DNA from: Candidatus Margulisiibacteriota bacterium
GTDB taxonomy: Bacteria; Margulisbacteria; Marinamargulisbacteria; SXXA01; SICP01
Assembly: GCA_009691415.1 (NCBI GenBank)
Contig: SICP01000013.1
Location: 1-40,521, forward strand
Length of the DNA: 40,521 bases
Direction of reading: 5' to 3'
The notes beneath the pieces are model-generated. The model did no database searches. It saw only the letters and a list, made by a program, of their open reading frames with translations, and was not told the origin of the DNA. A program made the translations under genes and the position numbers. Below are positions 8,491 to 17,506 of this stretch, piece after piece. Every line of letters begins with the position of its first letter. Positions within the stretch are counted from its first letter, which is position 1.

Positions 8491-10095
8491 CTACTTAACC
8501 ACATACACCTTTTCAATCTCAGCCATCATGCCCGCAGGTCCAGGTTCAGATAATCCTTTCACGCGTTTATTAATCCCTACAACCGATTCGGGATAATATA
8601 AAAAGACATAGGGTGAATCCGCAGCGATTTTCGTGAAGAGTGACGCATAGACTTCTTTTCTACTGGCATTGGACGTGGCTTCTCTACCTTCTTGAAGCAA
8701 TGTATCTACTTCAGGATTACTATAGCCAATTAAATTAAAGCCTTTAGGATATTCCTGAGTATGCCAAATCGATAGCGCGTCGGGATCAATGCCCAATTGC
8801 CAGGCCAACATGATGGCATCAAACGCTTTGGGATCTTTGGGATCATTTAGAACTTTGACGAAAGAACTCCATTCCATCACTTGAATGTTCATTTTAATGC
8901 CCACATCTGCCAAAAATTGTTGTATCATCTGCGCCACTTTTTCGCGCTCGGCATTTCCCTTATTGGTGATCATCGTAAATTCTACGGGCTTCCCTTTTTG
9001 CTCAAACCGCTTGAGCCGACCATTCCATAACAGCCCTGCCTCTTTTAATAACTGACGAGATTTCGCCGGATTAAAATCAAACTTCTTAATCTGATCGTCT
9101 GGTGGATACGCCCAAGAAATGGGAGAAGAGGGGAGGTCTGCCACTTTGCCATACCCCTTCAACACCCCTTTGACGATGGCAGGTTTATTAATCGCGTGGG
9201 CAATGGCTTCGCGTACTCGGCTATCAGAAAAGAGTGGTTTTTTTAGATTGAAACCCAAAAAATTGTACTGCAATGTTTGAAAATGGTAGATGCGGAATAG
9301 GGGATGTTTTTTGAGGTTTTCGACATCTTTGGCCGGAATATTGGTTTCGTCAATTTCACCTTTTTGCAACGCCAAAAGCGCTGTGTTTTGATCCGGAATA
9401 ATCCGAAGCAAAATCTTGGCTAACTTAGGCTTGGTTCCAAAATAATTAGGATTTCGTTTCAAAAGGACATAGTCACCAGACCTCCACTTATCAAAAATAA
9501 AAGGTCCAGTTCCCAGAGGCTGACGATTAAATCGGGTTGTATTAATATCTTGATTAAACAAAATATGTGCAGGCAAAATCCCGGTTGTCATATGCACCAA
9601 AAAGGGAGCAAACGGTTTGGGTAACACCGCCTGAACGGTATACGGATCCAAGGCTCTAAATTGAATAGGTTTTCCCTCAATCACAAAATCGCTTCTTCGT
9701 ACCGTGTTGGTTCTGGGGTCTAGAATCTTAGAGAAAGTGAAAATAACATCTGAGGCTGAAAAAGGATGCCCATCATGAAATTTCACATCTTTTCTTAAGA
9801 AAAATGTGTACACGCGACCATCGGCACTCACCGTATAACGGTGCGCCAAATCAGGGACCAATTCTAATTTTGAATTGACTTTCAAGAGGCCATTAAAGAC
9901 CATGCCGATCACTTCAGAAGACGGAACATCACGCGCCAAAATAGGATTTAAATAACTAGGCTCGCCCCCAATATTAATCACCAATTGACCATCCGGATCC
10001 CAAGCGCCAGTGCCTATTTTTTTGGATTTTCCGCATGATTGCAAACACAAACAGGCCAGAAGGAGTAAGCTGATAATCTGAAATTTCTTTGTCAT
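8491..10095 (-). CDS. dppA: Peptide-type ABC transporter substrate-binding lipoprotein (SBP family 5)
   Basis: A periplasmic solute-binding protein of 534 residues for the peptide-type importer. The N-terminus MTKKFQIISLLLLACLCLQSC is a lipoprotein signal with a cysteine near residue 21, so it is likely membrane-anchored. Family 5 blocks are clear: GGEPSYLNPILARD, YTFFLRKDVKFHDGHPFSASDV near residue 100, and GTGPFIFDKWRSGDYVLLKRN. Family members bind oligopeptides, dipeptides, nickel or other solutes; the ligand cannot be decided here. It is on the same strand as the permeases and ATPase but is split from them by decayed toxin-antitoxin DNA, and it has its own candidate promoter. Confidence 0.92.
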   Translation of the reverse strand: MTKKFQIISLLLLACLCLQSCGKSKKIGTGAWDPDGQLVINIGGEPSYLNPILARDVPSSEVIGMVFNGLLKVNSKLELVPDLAHRYTVSADGRVYTFFLRKDVKFHDGHPFSASDVIFTFSKILDPRTNTVRRSDFVIEGKPIQFRALDPYTVQAVLPKPFAPFLVHMTTGILPAHILFNQDINTTRFNRQPLGTGPFIFDKWRSGDYVLLKRNPNYFGTKPKLAKILLRIIPDQNTALLALQKGEIDETNIPAKDVENLKKHPLFRIYHFQTLQYNFLGFNLKKPLFSDSRVREAIAHAINKPAIVKGVLKGYGKVADLPSSPISWAYPPDDQIKKFDFNPAKSRQLLKEAGLLWNGRLKRFEQKGKPVEFTMITNKGNAEREKVAQMIQQFLADVGIKMNIQVMEWSSFVKVLNDPKDPKAFDAIMLAWQLGIDPDALSIWHTQEYPKGFNLIGYSNPEVDTLLQEGREATSNASRKEVYASLFTKIAADSPYVFLYYPESVVGINKRVKGLSEPGPAGMMAEIEKVYVVK

Positions 10096-10104
10096 ATTTG
10101 CCGC

Positions 10105-10113
10105 ATCATAACA
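10105..10113 (-). promoter_or_regulatory. Candidate extended -10 promoter for the SBP gene
   Basis: On the minus strand TGTTATGAT forms an extended -10 (TGnTATGAT) about 10 bases before the ATG at 10095. The -35 position (TTACGA, 17 bases further up) is poor. The predicted transcript would have only a very short leader. Confidence 0.4.
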
Positions 10114-10173
10114 TGTCTAAATAAAACTCGTAAATTTAGATTTTTACTCAATTTAGGTTTTTTTGATTTTACT

Positions 10174-10196
10174 ATTCTAAAGTAGTGGTTTAGAAT
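10174..10196 (+). promoter_or_regulatory. Perfect inverted repeat just before the DUF4143 ATPase gene
   Basis: ATTCTAAA-gtagtgg-TTTAGAAT is a perfect 8-base inverted repeat ending six bases before the ATG at 10203. It occupies the place of a ribosome binding site, and none is visible. It may be an operator or an mRNA hairpin that limits translation. Confidence 0.5.
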
Positions 10197-10202
10197 GGTC
10201 TT

Positions 10203-11390
10203 ATGATGGACGTGAAAAGAATGTATGCCAAAAATCTAGAAAATGAGTTGGATAAGCCCTTTATTTCAATATTAGTAGGACCAAGACAAGTCGGAAAATC
10301 GACACTGATGCAACACTTGCAAGTGATTTGTAAAAAACAAAAAAAGAAAACCCTTTATCTTAATTTGGAAGATCCCAGAGATCTCCAGTTTTTTAATCAT
10401 CCAGAAGAAGAAATTTTAGAAAAATTAGAAACAGCCGGAGATGTAATTTTTATTGATGAATTTCATTATTTAAAAAATGCGACCAAGTTATTTAAAATTT
10501 TATATGATTCTAAAAAGAAAATAAAAATTGTTGCATCAGGTTCTTCTGCAATTGAAATACATAAACATTTGCAAGAAAGCTTGGCAGGGCGATATCGAAA
10601 AACACAAATATTTCCATTAACATTGAAAGAGTATTTTTCTAAAAAAAATCCATTTAATCACTACCTTGTTTTTGGAGGAATGCCTGGATTGCTACATGAA
10701 GACAGTGATACAGAAAAAATGAATCTGCTCAATAATATTATTCAGGCTTACTTACTAAAAGATATTAAGTCGCTCATTAAAGAAGAAAACGTTAGGGCGT
10801 TTAATCATCTCTTGCAATTGTTGGCACAAAACCAAGGCAGTGTGGTGTCGGTTGCAAACTTGGCCAGAGAAATTGGGTTGAGTGAACCCACAATTCAAAC
10901 ACATCTAGAAATTATGTCACAAACATTTGTATGTTATCGGCTAAATAGTTATGCACGAAATTTAGCAAATGAAATTAAAAAATCTAAAAAATATTATTTA
11001 TTTGATCTAGGAATTCGACATAGTCTTCTGGCAGATTTTTCGGAAATTTCACGCCGTCAGGATATAGGTATCATTTCAGAAACCCTCGTTTTGTTAGCAA
11101 TATTACCGCAGCTAAAGCCCAACATGGATGTGAAATTTTGGAGGACACGCCAGGGTGAAGAAGTGGATTTCATCTTATTAAAAAATAGAATTCCGTACCC
11201 TGTTGAAGTAAAATACAATTTCACAGGGACAGTGATTCCCACAGGCCTCAAAATATTTTTAAGTAGATATCCCGAAGCCCCAGGAGCCCAAATAATTACT
11301 ACAACTGCACAAAACTCTCTCTGGTTTGATGGACGAGAAATAAAAATAACGGCTCTAAAAGAATGTGACCAATTAGATTATCTAGAATAA
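10203..11390 (+). CDS. AAA-type ATPase with DUF4143-like C-terminal domain
   Basis: A 395-residue protein of the AAA_14/DUF4143 group. Walker A is GPRQVGKST near residues 26-34 and Walker B VIFIDEFHY near 85; GSSAIEI and ESLAGRYRKTQIFPLTLKEY are typical of the group. The C-terminal part has GEEVDFILLKNRIPYPVEVKYN, a pattern like restriction-nuclease-fold cores (E-V-D-F...E-V-K). The role of the family is poorly known; members are often on variable genome islands. The gene is visibly richer in A/T than trpS downstream, which suggests acquisition. It stands alone behind a palindrome, with trpS starting 12 bases after its stop. Confidence 0.85.
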   Translation: MMDVKRMYAKNLENELDKPFISILVGPRQVGKSTLMQHLQVICKKQKKKTLYLNLEDPRDLQFFNHPEEEILEKLETAGDVIFIDEFHYLKNATKLFKILYDSKKKIKIVASGSSAIEIHKHLQESLAGRYRKTQIFPLTLKEYFSKKNPFNHYLVFGGMPGLLHEDSDTEKMNLLNNIIQAYLLKDIKSLIKEENVRAFNHLLQLLAQNQGSVVSVANLAREIGLSEPTIQTHLEIMSQTFVCYRLNSYARNLANEIKKSKKYYLFDLGIRHSLLADFSEISRRQDIGIISETLVLLAILPQLKPNMDVKFWRTRQGEEVDFILLKNRIPYPVEVKYNFTGTVIPTGLKIFLSRYPEAPGAQIITTTAQNSLWFDGREIKITALKECDQLDYLE

Positions 11391-11402
11391 AAGGACATGG
11401 AC

Positions 11403-12389
11403 ATGAAAAAACAACGGCTCGTCAGTGGCATTCAACCTACCGGAAAAATGCATCTCGGTAATTATTTAGGGGCTGTTTCCAATTGGGTGCAGTTGCAACA
11501 TACATACGATGCCTACTTTCTCATCGTAGATTTACACGCACTCACCACTGTCTACGACAATCCCGCAAAACTACGCGAAGACAAACTCAATCTTGCGATA
11601 GATCTCTTGGCCGCCGGCATTGATCCAGAAGCCTGTTGTCTTTATTATCAATCGGACGTTCCAGAACACAGCGAACTCCATCTTATTTTATCCATGCTCA
11701 CGCCTCTACCTTGGCTAGAACGGGTGCCCAGTTACAAAAGCAAACTTCAAGACCTTCAAGAAAAAGACCTCAATACCTATGGCTTTCTAGGTTATCCAGT
11801 ATTGCAAGCTGCTGACATCATGTTATTCAATGCGCAACACGTGCCGGTTGGTGAAGACCAGCTTCCGCATTTAGAATTGGCTAGAGAAATCGCCCGTCGA
11901 TTTAACCATCTCTACAAAACCGATTTCTTTTGCGAGCCCCAAGCCCAACTCACACATTTCCCTGTTTTACCCGGACTCGATGGACGCAAAATGTCCAAAA
12001 GTTATGGCAACACCATTCCCATCTCTGCGTCAGAAGAAGCCGTCACAAAATCCGTCATGAGTATGTTAACGGATCCCAATCGCAAGCGACGTTATGACCC
12101 AGGCAATCCAGATATTTGTCCTGTATTTGCCTATCACAAAATTTATAACACCAAAGATCGCATTTCTGTAATCAATCAAACGTGTAAAACGGCAGAGCTA
12201 GGCTGTGTGGACTGCAAAAAAGAATTGGCCGCAACACTCAATGCCACACTTGCCGAGTTTCGCATCAACAGAACCCGCATTGCTAACGACATCGGAGAAG
12301 TCCAGAATATCCTCAAAAAAGGTGCGCAAAAAGCCAGAAACGAAGCAGCTAAAACACTTCAGAATGTTAGGATTTTAATTGGTCTTTGA
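11403..12389 (+). CDS. trpS: Tryptophanyl-tRNA synthetase
   Basis: Charges tRNA-Trp with tryptophan; a class I synthetase of 328 residues, a normal bacterial size. The HIGH-type motif GKMHLGNYLG is at the N-terminus after SGIQPTG, and the KMSKS loop (DGRKMSKSYGN) lies near residue 197. GYPVLQAADIMLFNA and VPVGEDQLPHLELAREIARRFN are strong TrpRS blocks. AAAAGGA lies 7 nt before the ATG at 11403, so I prefer this to the ATG at 11397 given in the ORF track. The 3' end overlaps the convergent PP2C-like gene by 23 nt. Confidence 0.97.
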   Translation: MKKQRLVSGIQPTGKMHLGNYLGAVSNWVQLQHTYDAYFLIVDLHALTTVYDNPAKLREDKLNLAIDLLAAGIDPEACCLYYQSDVPEHSELHLILSMLTPLPWLERVPSYKSKLQDLQEKDLNTYGFLGYPVLQAADIMLFNAQHVPVGEDQLPHLELAREIARRFNHLYKTDFFCEPQAQLTHFPVLPGLDGRKMSKSYGNTIPISASEEAVTKSVMSMLTDPNRKRRYDPGNPDICPVFAYHKIYNTKDRISVINQTCKTAELGCVDCKKELAATLNATLAEFRINRTRIANDIGEVQNILKKGAQKARNEAAKTLQNVRILIGL

Positions 12390-13857
12390 CGTGGCCTAAC
12401 GTTTGGACTGACACCGAAACATCATCCGCTTTACTAGAAAAAATAACGGATAACGCAGCAAGCGTATCGGACAATTCTTTGTCAGTTAATTTGCAGCGAA
12501 TCAATGCATTAGTTAAGGCCCAAAAAAGAGGCAAGTCGTTAAAATCAAGTTGTCTTTTACACCCATGCTGGTCCATATAGACCACCATGGGTGTACAGGT
12601 GATGTCAAAGAAGCCGTCAGAGCCCGTGATCACTTTGCTTCCAGAAAATACTGTAAGTGATGAAACAGAACAGACACTTTTGGTGTCATGATTATGAAAT
12701 CCCTCACTGCCGACATAGCCATTAGGGTTAGACATATCTCGCACACAATTATGCGAAGGTTGGCCTATGCATTTTGGATTTAAAACGGCGATAGCCTCTC
12801 CTGGAATGCCGACGTAATTTTCAGGTGCGTTCATCATGATGCATTCCCCATCAGGATCTACAACCATGGTTTGTGAATCTCCAATCGAAAGTGTAACTAC
12901 CTGAAAATGATCTCCCTCTGGGATCACAAGAGAGACTTCAAGTGTCGTGAGAGAATAGCTTTCAAGATCATGAGAATCAGGAAAAGTTTTGCAAATCTTT
13001 TCTATTTTCATCAAGAATTGAGAACGAAGAAACTTTAAATCTTCAGGGTTTGACGGATTAAAATTGGGTTTCAAAATTAGCTCGGCTTCAAAAAAATGTT
13101 TAAGTGATTCGGAGACATGTTTTGCCGCAAATTTACCTGTTGTCTTAAAAATATTATCTTCATCAGGACAGAAAGAAACGCCATCACAGACAATTGTAAA
13201 TGTACCCTTATTTTCAAACAACGTACCCGTATGTACGTGGTCGTGATTTTTATCAGAATGTTCAGAAGAAGGGAGGGATATGTAACTAGGGTGATCTAGT
13301 AATTCAGGGGGAGTTGTAGCATCAAATTGTTTGGGATTAAAATCTTTTACAGTATAACAATCCTTAAGTTCTATGCGGCAAAATTCTGTGATCAAGGACA
13401 TGACCTCCTCGCCAAGTTTTTCCCGAATAGAAGGACGTGTCAAAATATCAACTGCGGCATGAAAAACCCTAGGATCATCGTTGCTTTCCTCATGATTGAG
13501 GCCATTTCTACTATGGATATCTCCAAATCCGCACCCCTTTATTAATTGAAAAAGCGTCTCATGAAGCGACATTTCTTGCGAGTAGTCTGGATGAATACCA
13601 TAGAAAATATTCGTATAGAGAGTCCCGAATTGTTGAACCGCGTGTACCCAATAACCAAACTGATCTGGTGATATTTTTGTATTCTCAAAATTCTGAAGAT
13701 ATCCATGAACGTTTAAAAATCCAGTAGAACCCTCTGCTTTTGCCGCCTTTAAAAAAGCATCAGGATCATGCGCGATATATTCGGGGGTGTTCAAAAACGA
13801 TAAGACATTTGCCAGCAAATCTAATTCCGAGATATGTGCAGAAATAATTTTATACAT
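12367..13857 (-). CDS. PP2C-like protein phosphatase, second of a tandem pair
   Basis: A 496-residue protein with a C-terminal PP2C-type Ser/Thr phosphatase domain (about residues 195-490). The metal-binding Asp positions can be followed: KNHDH near 202, VCDGVSF near 224, GSDGFFD near 414 and KADDVSV near 477; GDSQTMVVDPDG near 325 is the family GDS motif. The N-terminal 195 residues match no family I know, but they are clearly related to the upstream paralogue (RNGL...DDPR; FGTLYTNI against WGAIYTHI). GTG (13860) and ATG (13857) are adjacent possible starts, only 2-5 nt after the upstream stop, so the pair is one operon. No signal peptide or membrane helix is visible. Substrate and partner are unknown. 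Confidence 0.75.
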   Translation of the reverse strand: MYKIISAHISELDLLANVLSFLNTPEYIAHDPDAFLKAAKAEGSTGFLNVHGYLQNFENTKISPDQFGYWVHAVQQFGTLYTNIFYGIHPDYSQEMSLHETLFQLIKGCGFGDIHSRNGLNHEESNDDPRVFHAAVDILTRPSIREKLGEEVMSLITEFCRIELKDCYTVKDFNPKQFDATTPPELLDHPSYISLPSSEHSDKNHDHVHTGTLFENKGTFTIVCDGVSFCPDEDNIFKTTGKFAAKHVSESLKHFFEAELILKPNFNPSNPEDLKFLRSQFLMKIEKICKTFPDSHDLESYSLTTLEVSLVIPEGDHFQVVTLSIGDSQTMVVDPDGECIMMNAPENYVGIPGEAIAVLNPKCIGQPSHNCVRDMSNPNGYVGSEGFHNHDTKSVCSVSSLTVFSGSKVITGSDGFFDITCTPMVVYMDQHGCKRQLDFNDLPLFWALTNALIRCKLTDKELSDTLAALSVIFSSKADDVSVSVQTLGHVKDQLKS

Positions 13858-13862
13858 CACGG

Positions 13863-15686
13863 TTAAACTCCAACCGTTTTAACAAGCAAAGTGATATCAT
13901 CTAGTTTCCCAGAGACTAAAACAGCAATAGCTGATAGTAATTCTGCTGTTTGGGGATCGGGTAAATTAAGAGCAAGAATTGATTTTGTGATAGCCTGGAG
14001 ACGCGGAAGATCATTAAAATCGATATCTTCACTAATAGATACGGTAGTCATGTCAAAAAATCCGTCTGAACCTACAAAATACGTACTTCCAGGATTTAAT
14101 TGTTTCACAGACACACCGCAAGACTGATTGTCTAATGTATGGTTATAAAAATTATATTGTCGGACGCTTCCCGTCCATTCTGGCGTCAATGTAATAGATC
14201 CACCAGGATTAGTCATATTTCTCACTAAATCAATGGGATGTTTCAAAAAATCAGTGGCTTCATCAAGATTAATAATCTCATTTCCAATAAAGCCAGAATA
14301 GTATTGGCAGATATTCATCATATGAAATGTTCCCGCAGGATCAAGCACCATCGTCTGTGAATCTCCACAGGTGAGCGTCACTAGATACGTGTGTTCTCCA
14401 AATGGAATTTCCAAAGCCACTTCCAAAGTTGTAGCTGATCTGGGATGTTGTAAATAGAAAGACATTTTCTTTTTAAGAAAGTGATTGAAATCCACTTGTA
14501 ACTTGGTGAGGTGAGATTTGTCTGTAGGATTAAAATCCGGCGGAAAAGTATATTTTGCAAGAAAGCCTTGGAGATTTACAGATATATTAATTGCAGCCGA
14601 TCGTCCAGTAATAGGCTTGCCTTCACGATCTCTACCACAGTTAGAAACGCCATCGCAAACAACAGTAAAACTTCCCTTCGGAATAGTGAGAGCGCCGACT
14701 ACGATACGATCCTGATTGTCGCCAGAATGTGTTGCTGAGGGAATAGAGGCATGGTTAGTGCCGTTGGATATTTCTATGGCATGAAGATAAGCGGAACTCT
14801 TTGGAGTACCACAATACGTTTCTAGATTAAGAATAAAGGGTTGTCCCAATTGGGGCTCAAATTTCCGAATAGTTTCTAGTGCGTATATCAGAATTCTCAG
14901 GTCATCTCCGATGTCTTGTCCTATCCCGTTACGATCTAATATAGAGTCAAAGTGATAGCCTGCGAAAAATTGCTCCAAGTGTTCAAGTAGAGAAGGAGGC
15001 GTTTCTTGCTTAGAATTTTCTGCGACAATGTGCGTATAGATAGCGCCCCATTTAGAAATCATGTCTTTCCATGCTGGACAAGAAATTCCCGAAGCCTTTT
15101 CGCAAGTCTCAAAAGAAGAAACAGAATAATGATCCCCCAAAAAACCAATAGACTTAGCTGCAATCAAAAATGAATCTAAAGCATCCAGAGAAGGCTTGTC
15201 CAAAAACTCTAAAACGGTTTTGATTTCAGGTCTGTCAGTGTGTGCCATTATAGGGGGCCCTTTCGTTTCTGGGAGATCTGGGATAACGCCAAGGGCGTGC
15301 GGGGGAGAGGAAAATGTAAAAAGTGTGTTCTGTTCTATAGGGCAATAACGCTTTGATTTTTCACAGAGAGCCTCCCAAAATTTAGCATCTACACCCTGAG
15401 GGGGTATACGATTAAGAGCACCCTCTTTAGTCATTAATCCAATCAACTTAGCATGAACAGCATACTCTTTTGTATTGAGTTTCGGGGACATCAAAATAGT
15501 AAGTACGTATCGAAACGAACTATCTCGCACATAGCGCTTCAAATCCTCGTGACTTAAATGGTCCAAATTAAAAAACGCCTGAAACGTTTTAATTAAAAGA
15601 CCAATCTCCGACTCAGTAGGAGAAGCTGGAGGAGAGGAATTAGATCTCAACAGGAGATTCATCTCTGATGCAATAACTTTATTCAT
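13863..15686 (-). CDS. PP2C-like protein phosphatase, first of a tandem pair
   Basis: A 607-residue protein, paralogous over most of its length to the next gene, with about 160 extra N-terminal residues. The C-terminal PP2C domain begins near residue 315. Asp motifs are HSGDNQDRI near 322, VCDGVSN near 344, GSDGFFD near 539 and KLDDITL near 595, with CGDSQTMVLDPAG near 442, so the metal centre looks complete. The N-terminal half has no recognised domain and no signal peptide. The ATG at 15686 is 12 nt from an AAAGG; a TTG at 15692 has better spacing, so the start is uncertain by two codons. Tandem PP2C genes with such long extra regions are unusual. Confidence 0.75.
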   Translation of the reverse strand: MNKVIASEMNLLLRSNSSPPASPTESEIGLLIKTFQAFFNLDHLSHEDLKRYVRDSSFRYVLTILMSPKLNTKEYAVHAKLIGLMTKEGALNRIPPQGVDAKFWEALCEKSKRYCPIEQNTLFTFSSPPHALGVIPDLPETKGPPIMAHTDRPEIKTVLEFLDKPSLDALDSFLIAAKSIGFLGDHYSVSSFETCEKASGISCPAWKDMISKWGAIYTHIVAENSKQETPPSLLEHLEQFFAGYHFDSILDRNGIGQDIGDDLRILIYALETIRKFEPQLGQPFILNLETYCGTPKSSAYLHAIEISNGTNHASIPSATHSGDNQDRIVVGALTIPKGSFTVVCDGVSNCGRDREGKPITGRSAAINISVNLQGFLAKYTFPPDFNPTDKSHLTKLQVDFNHFLKKKMSFYLQHPRSATTLEVALEIPFGEHTYLVTLTCGDSQTMVLDPAGTFHMMNICQYYSGFIGNEIINLDEATDFLKHPIDLVRNMTNPGGSITLTPEWTGSVRQYNFYNHTLDNQSCGVSVKQLNPGSTYFVGSDGFFDMTTVSISEDIDFNDLPRLQAITKSILALNLPDPQTAELLSAIAVLVSGKLDDITLLVKTVGV

Positions 15687-15722
15687 ACTCAAAATTTACC
15701 TTTTCTATGATTACAACAAACG

Positions 15723-15754
15723 TTCGATAATAAAGTATCGAAAAAAACGCCCAA
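15723..15754 (-). promoter_or_regulatory. Promoter with perfect palindrome for the PP2C pair
   Basis: On the minus strand TTGGGC (15749-15754), a 16-nt spacer and TATTAT (15727-15732) make a fair promoter. The -10 overlaps the perfect inverted repeat TTCGATA-ataaag-TATCGAA (15723-15742), a plausible repressor site. The site is about 40 nt before the first PP2C start codon. Confidence 0.5.
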
Positions 15755-15808
15755 AAAATTTCACATCCATTGCCTTCACTCTTTAAACCCATTAAAATCT
15801 ATACAATC

Positions 15809-16000
15809 ATGACCCCCGCAATTTCAATGTTCTATGGTGTGCTATCTATTCCAGATGGAAACCTTCTTGAAGGGAGTCTTCCTGCTAAAAAACTAAGATT
15901 GGCTCAGGCATGGATAACCATTCATGAGGAAGAATTAATAGCTGATTGGAACTTAGACGTTAAGGGTGAAAATGTTTTTAAAATCGAGCCATTAAAATAA
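15809..16000 (+). CDS. DUF4160-family protein with internal deletion
   Basis: A 63-residue protein. The start (MTPAISMFYG) and the end (DGNLLEGSLPAKKLRLAQAW, then HEEELIADW...IEPL) match DUF4160. The middle of the family, usually about 25-30 residues with a DH-PPHFHA-Y type motif, is missing with the frame kept. Its function may therefore be lost. The ORF track start (TTG at 15770) adds 13 unlikely residues; the ATG at 15809 begins at the family start. It overlaps the next gene by one base (TAATG). DUF4160/DUF2442 pairs are often suspected to be toxin-antitoxin-like; that is family knowledge, not shown here. Confidence 0.65.
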   Translation: MTPAISMFYGVLSIPDGNLLEGSLPAKKLRLAQAWITIHEEELIADWNLDVKGENVFKIEPLK

Positions 16001-16233
16001 TGAATCCACGAGTACAATCTGTCGTTCCAAAAGAAGATTTTACATTAGAACTTCTCTTTAGTAATGGCGAAGTAAAGCATTTTGATATGCACGCTTATTT
16101 AGAAATAGGTGTATTTAGAGAACTTAAAAACCTAGCTTTATTTAAGACTGCAAAAGCAGACCATGGAACCGTCCAATGGGTCCATGAGCAAGAATTATGC
16201 CCCGATACACTCTATCTAAAAAGTAAAAAATAA
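16000..16233 (+). CDS. DUF2442-family protein
   Basis: A 77-residue protein that matches DUF2442 along its full length: NPRVQSVVPKEDFTLELLFS, then NGEVKHFDMHAYLE, GVFRELKN and the C-terminal LCPDTLYLKS. It appears intact, unlike its DUF4160 partner, to which it is coupled by a one-base stop/start overlap. Members usually pair with DUF4160 in two-gene modules. No enzymatic motif is evident. glyA begins 20 nt downstream with its own ribosome binding site. Confidence 0.8.
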   Translation: MNPRVQSVVPKEDFTLELLFSNGEVKHFDMHAYLEIGVFRELKNLALFKTAKADHGTVQWVHEQELCPDTLYLKSKK

Positions 16234-16252
16234 AACGCTATAGGAGCGCCTC

Positions 16253-17506
16253 ATGACCCCAAGATACACCTATCTCAAAGATACTGAAGTTTCCCAAGCA
16301 CTAGATCTAGAACTACAACGCCAACGCGACAAAATCGAACTCATCGCCTCTGAAAATTTCACCTCTCTTGCCGTCATGGAAACGCAAGGATCTTGGCTCA
16401 CCAATAAATACGCAGAAGGCCTTCCCAAAAAACGGTACTATGGCGGATGCGAATACGTCGACATCGTAGAACAACTCGCCATCGATCGTGTCTGCCAACT
16501 CTTTGGCGCCAAATTCGCCAACGTCCAACCGCACTCTGGGGCTTCAGCCAACAACGCCGTTTACTTCGCACTTCTCACGCCTGGCGACACCATCATGGGC
16601 ATGAATCTTGCACACGGCGGACACCTCTCTCACGGATCACCCGTTAATATTTCTGGAAAATATTTCAAAGTCATTCCCTACGGTGTTTCTGGCGAAACCG
16701 AAACAATAGACTACGACGAAATGGAACGCCTTGCTCTAGAACACAAACCCAAACTCATCGTCGCAGGTGCCTCTGCCTACGCCAGAATAATCAACTTCGA
16801 ACGCATTAGCCAAATCGCCAAAAAAATCGGCGCGCTTTTCTTCGTAGACATGGCGCACATTGCAGGATTAGTAGCCGCAGGATTACACCCCAGTCCCATG
16901 CCCTATGCAGATGTTGTTTCGTCCACAACACACAAAACATTAAGAGGCCCACGCGGCGGTATTATCCTCACTAACAATGCAGAAATTGCCGTAAAAATTA
17001 ACAAAGCCGTTTTCCCAGGCACGCAAGGGGGTCCGCTCATGCATGTGATTGCAGCCAAAGCCGTCTGCTTCCAAGAAGCGTTGCAACCAGACTTTAAAAC
17101 CTACCAAGCCCAAGTCATCAAAAATGCCCAGGCGATGGCCAAAACATTTATGGCGCGCGGCATCAAACTAGTATCCGGCGGCACCGACAACCACCTCACA
17201 CTGCTCAATCTCACCGATAAAAATCTCACCGGAAAAGCTGTTGAAGAAGCACTCGACCACGTCGGAATCACTACCAACAAAAACACCGTGCCCAACGAAA
17301 CCCAAAGCCCATTCGTCACATCAGGCATCAGAATCGGCACCCCAGCTATGACAAGCCGCGGTCTCAAAGAAGCCGATATGGCTCACGTCGCCACGCTCAT
17401 TGCAGACATCATCGACAACTTAACCGATGCCGCCGTACACGCAAGCGTCGCCAAAGAAGTCCTCGTGCTCACCCAAAAGTTTCCTCTCTATCCGGAGCTT
17501 GGATGA
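16253..17506 (+). CDS. glyA: Serine hydroxymethyltransferase
   Basis: A PLP enzyme that interconverts serine and glycine and charges tetrahydrofolate with one-carbon units in the cytoplasm. It is 417 residues, the normal size. Strong blocks are [48 protein letters not shown], and the PLP-lysine motif [14 protein letters not shown] near residue 225. AGGAG lies 6-10 nt before the ATG. It leads the glyA-pheA-serS run; pheA starts within its stop codon (ATGA). Confidence 0.98.
   Translation: MTPRYTYLKDTEVSQALDLELQRQRDKIELIASENFTSLAVMETQGSWLTNKYAEGLPKKRYYGGCEYVDIVEQLAIDRVCQLFGAKFANVQPHSGASANNAVYFALLTPGDTIMGMNLAHGGHLSHGSPVNISGKYFKVIPYGVSGETETIDYDEMERLALEHKPKLIVAGASAYARIINFERISQIAKKIGALFFVDMAHIAGLVAAGLHPSPMPYADVVSSTTHKTLRGPRGGIILTNNAEIAVKINKAVFPGTQGGPLMHVIAAKAVCFQEALQPDFKTYQAQVIKNAQAMAKTFMARGIKLVSGGTDNHLTLLNLTDKNLTGKAVEEALDHVGITTNKNTVPNETQSPFVTSGIRIGTPAMTSRGLKEADMAHVATLIADIIDNLTDAAVHASVAKEVLVLTQKFPLYPELG

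Noticed and set aside
17101-17367. 88-residue minus-strand ORF opposite glyA
   Set aside because: Shadow of serine hydroxymethyltransferase; low-complexity composition.
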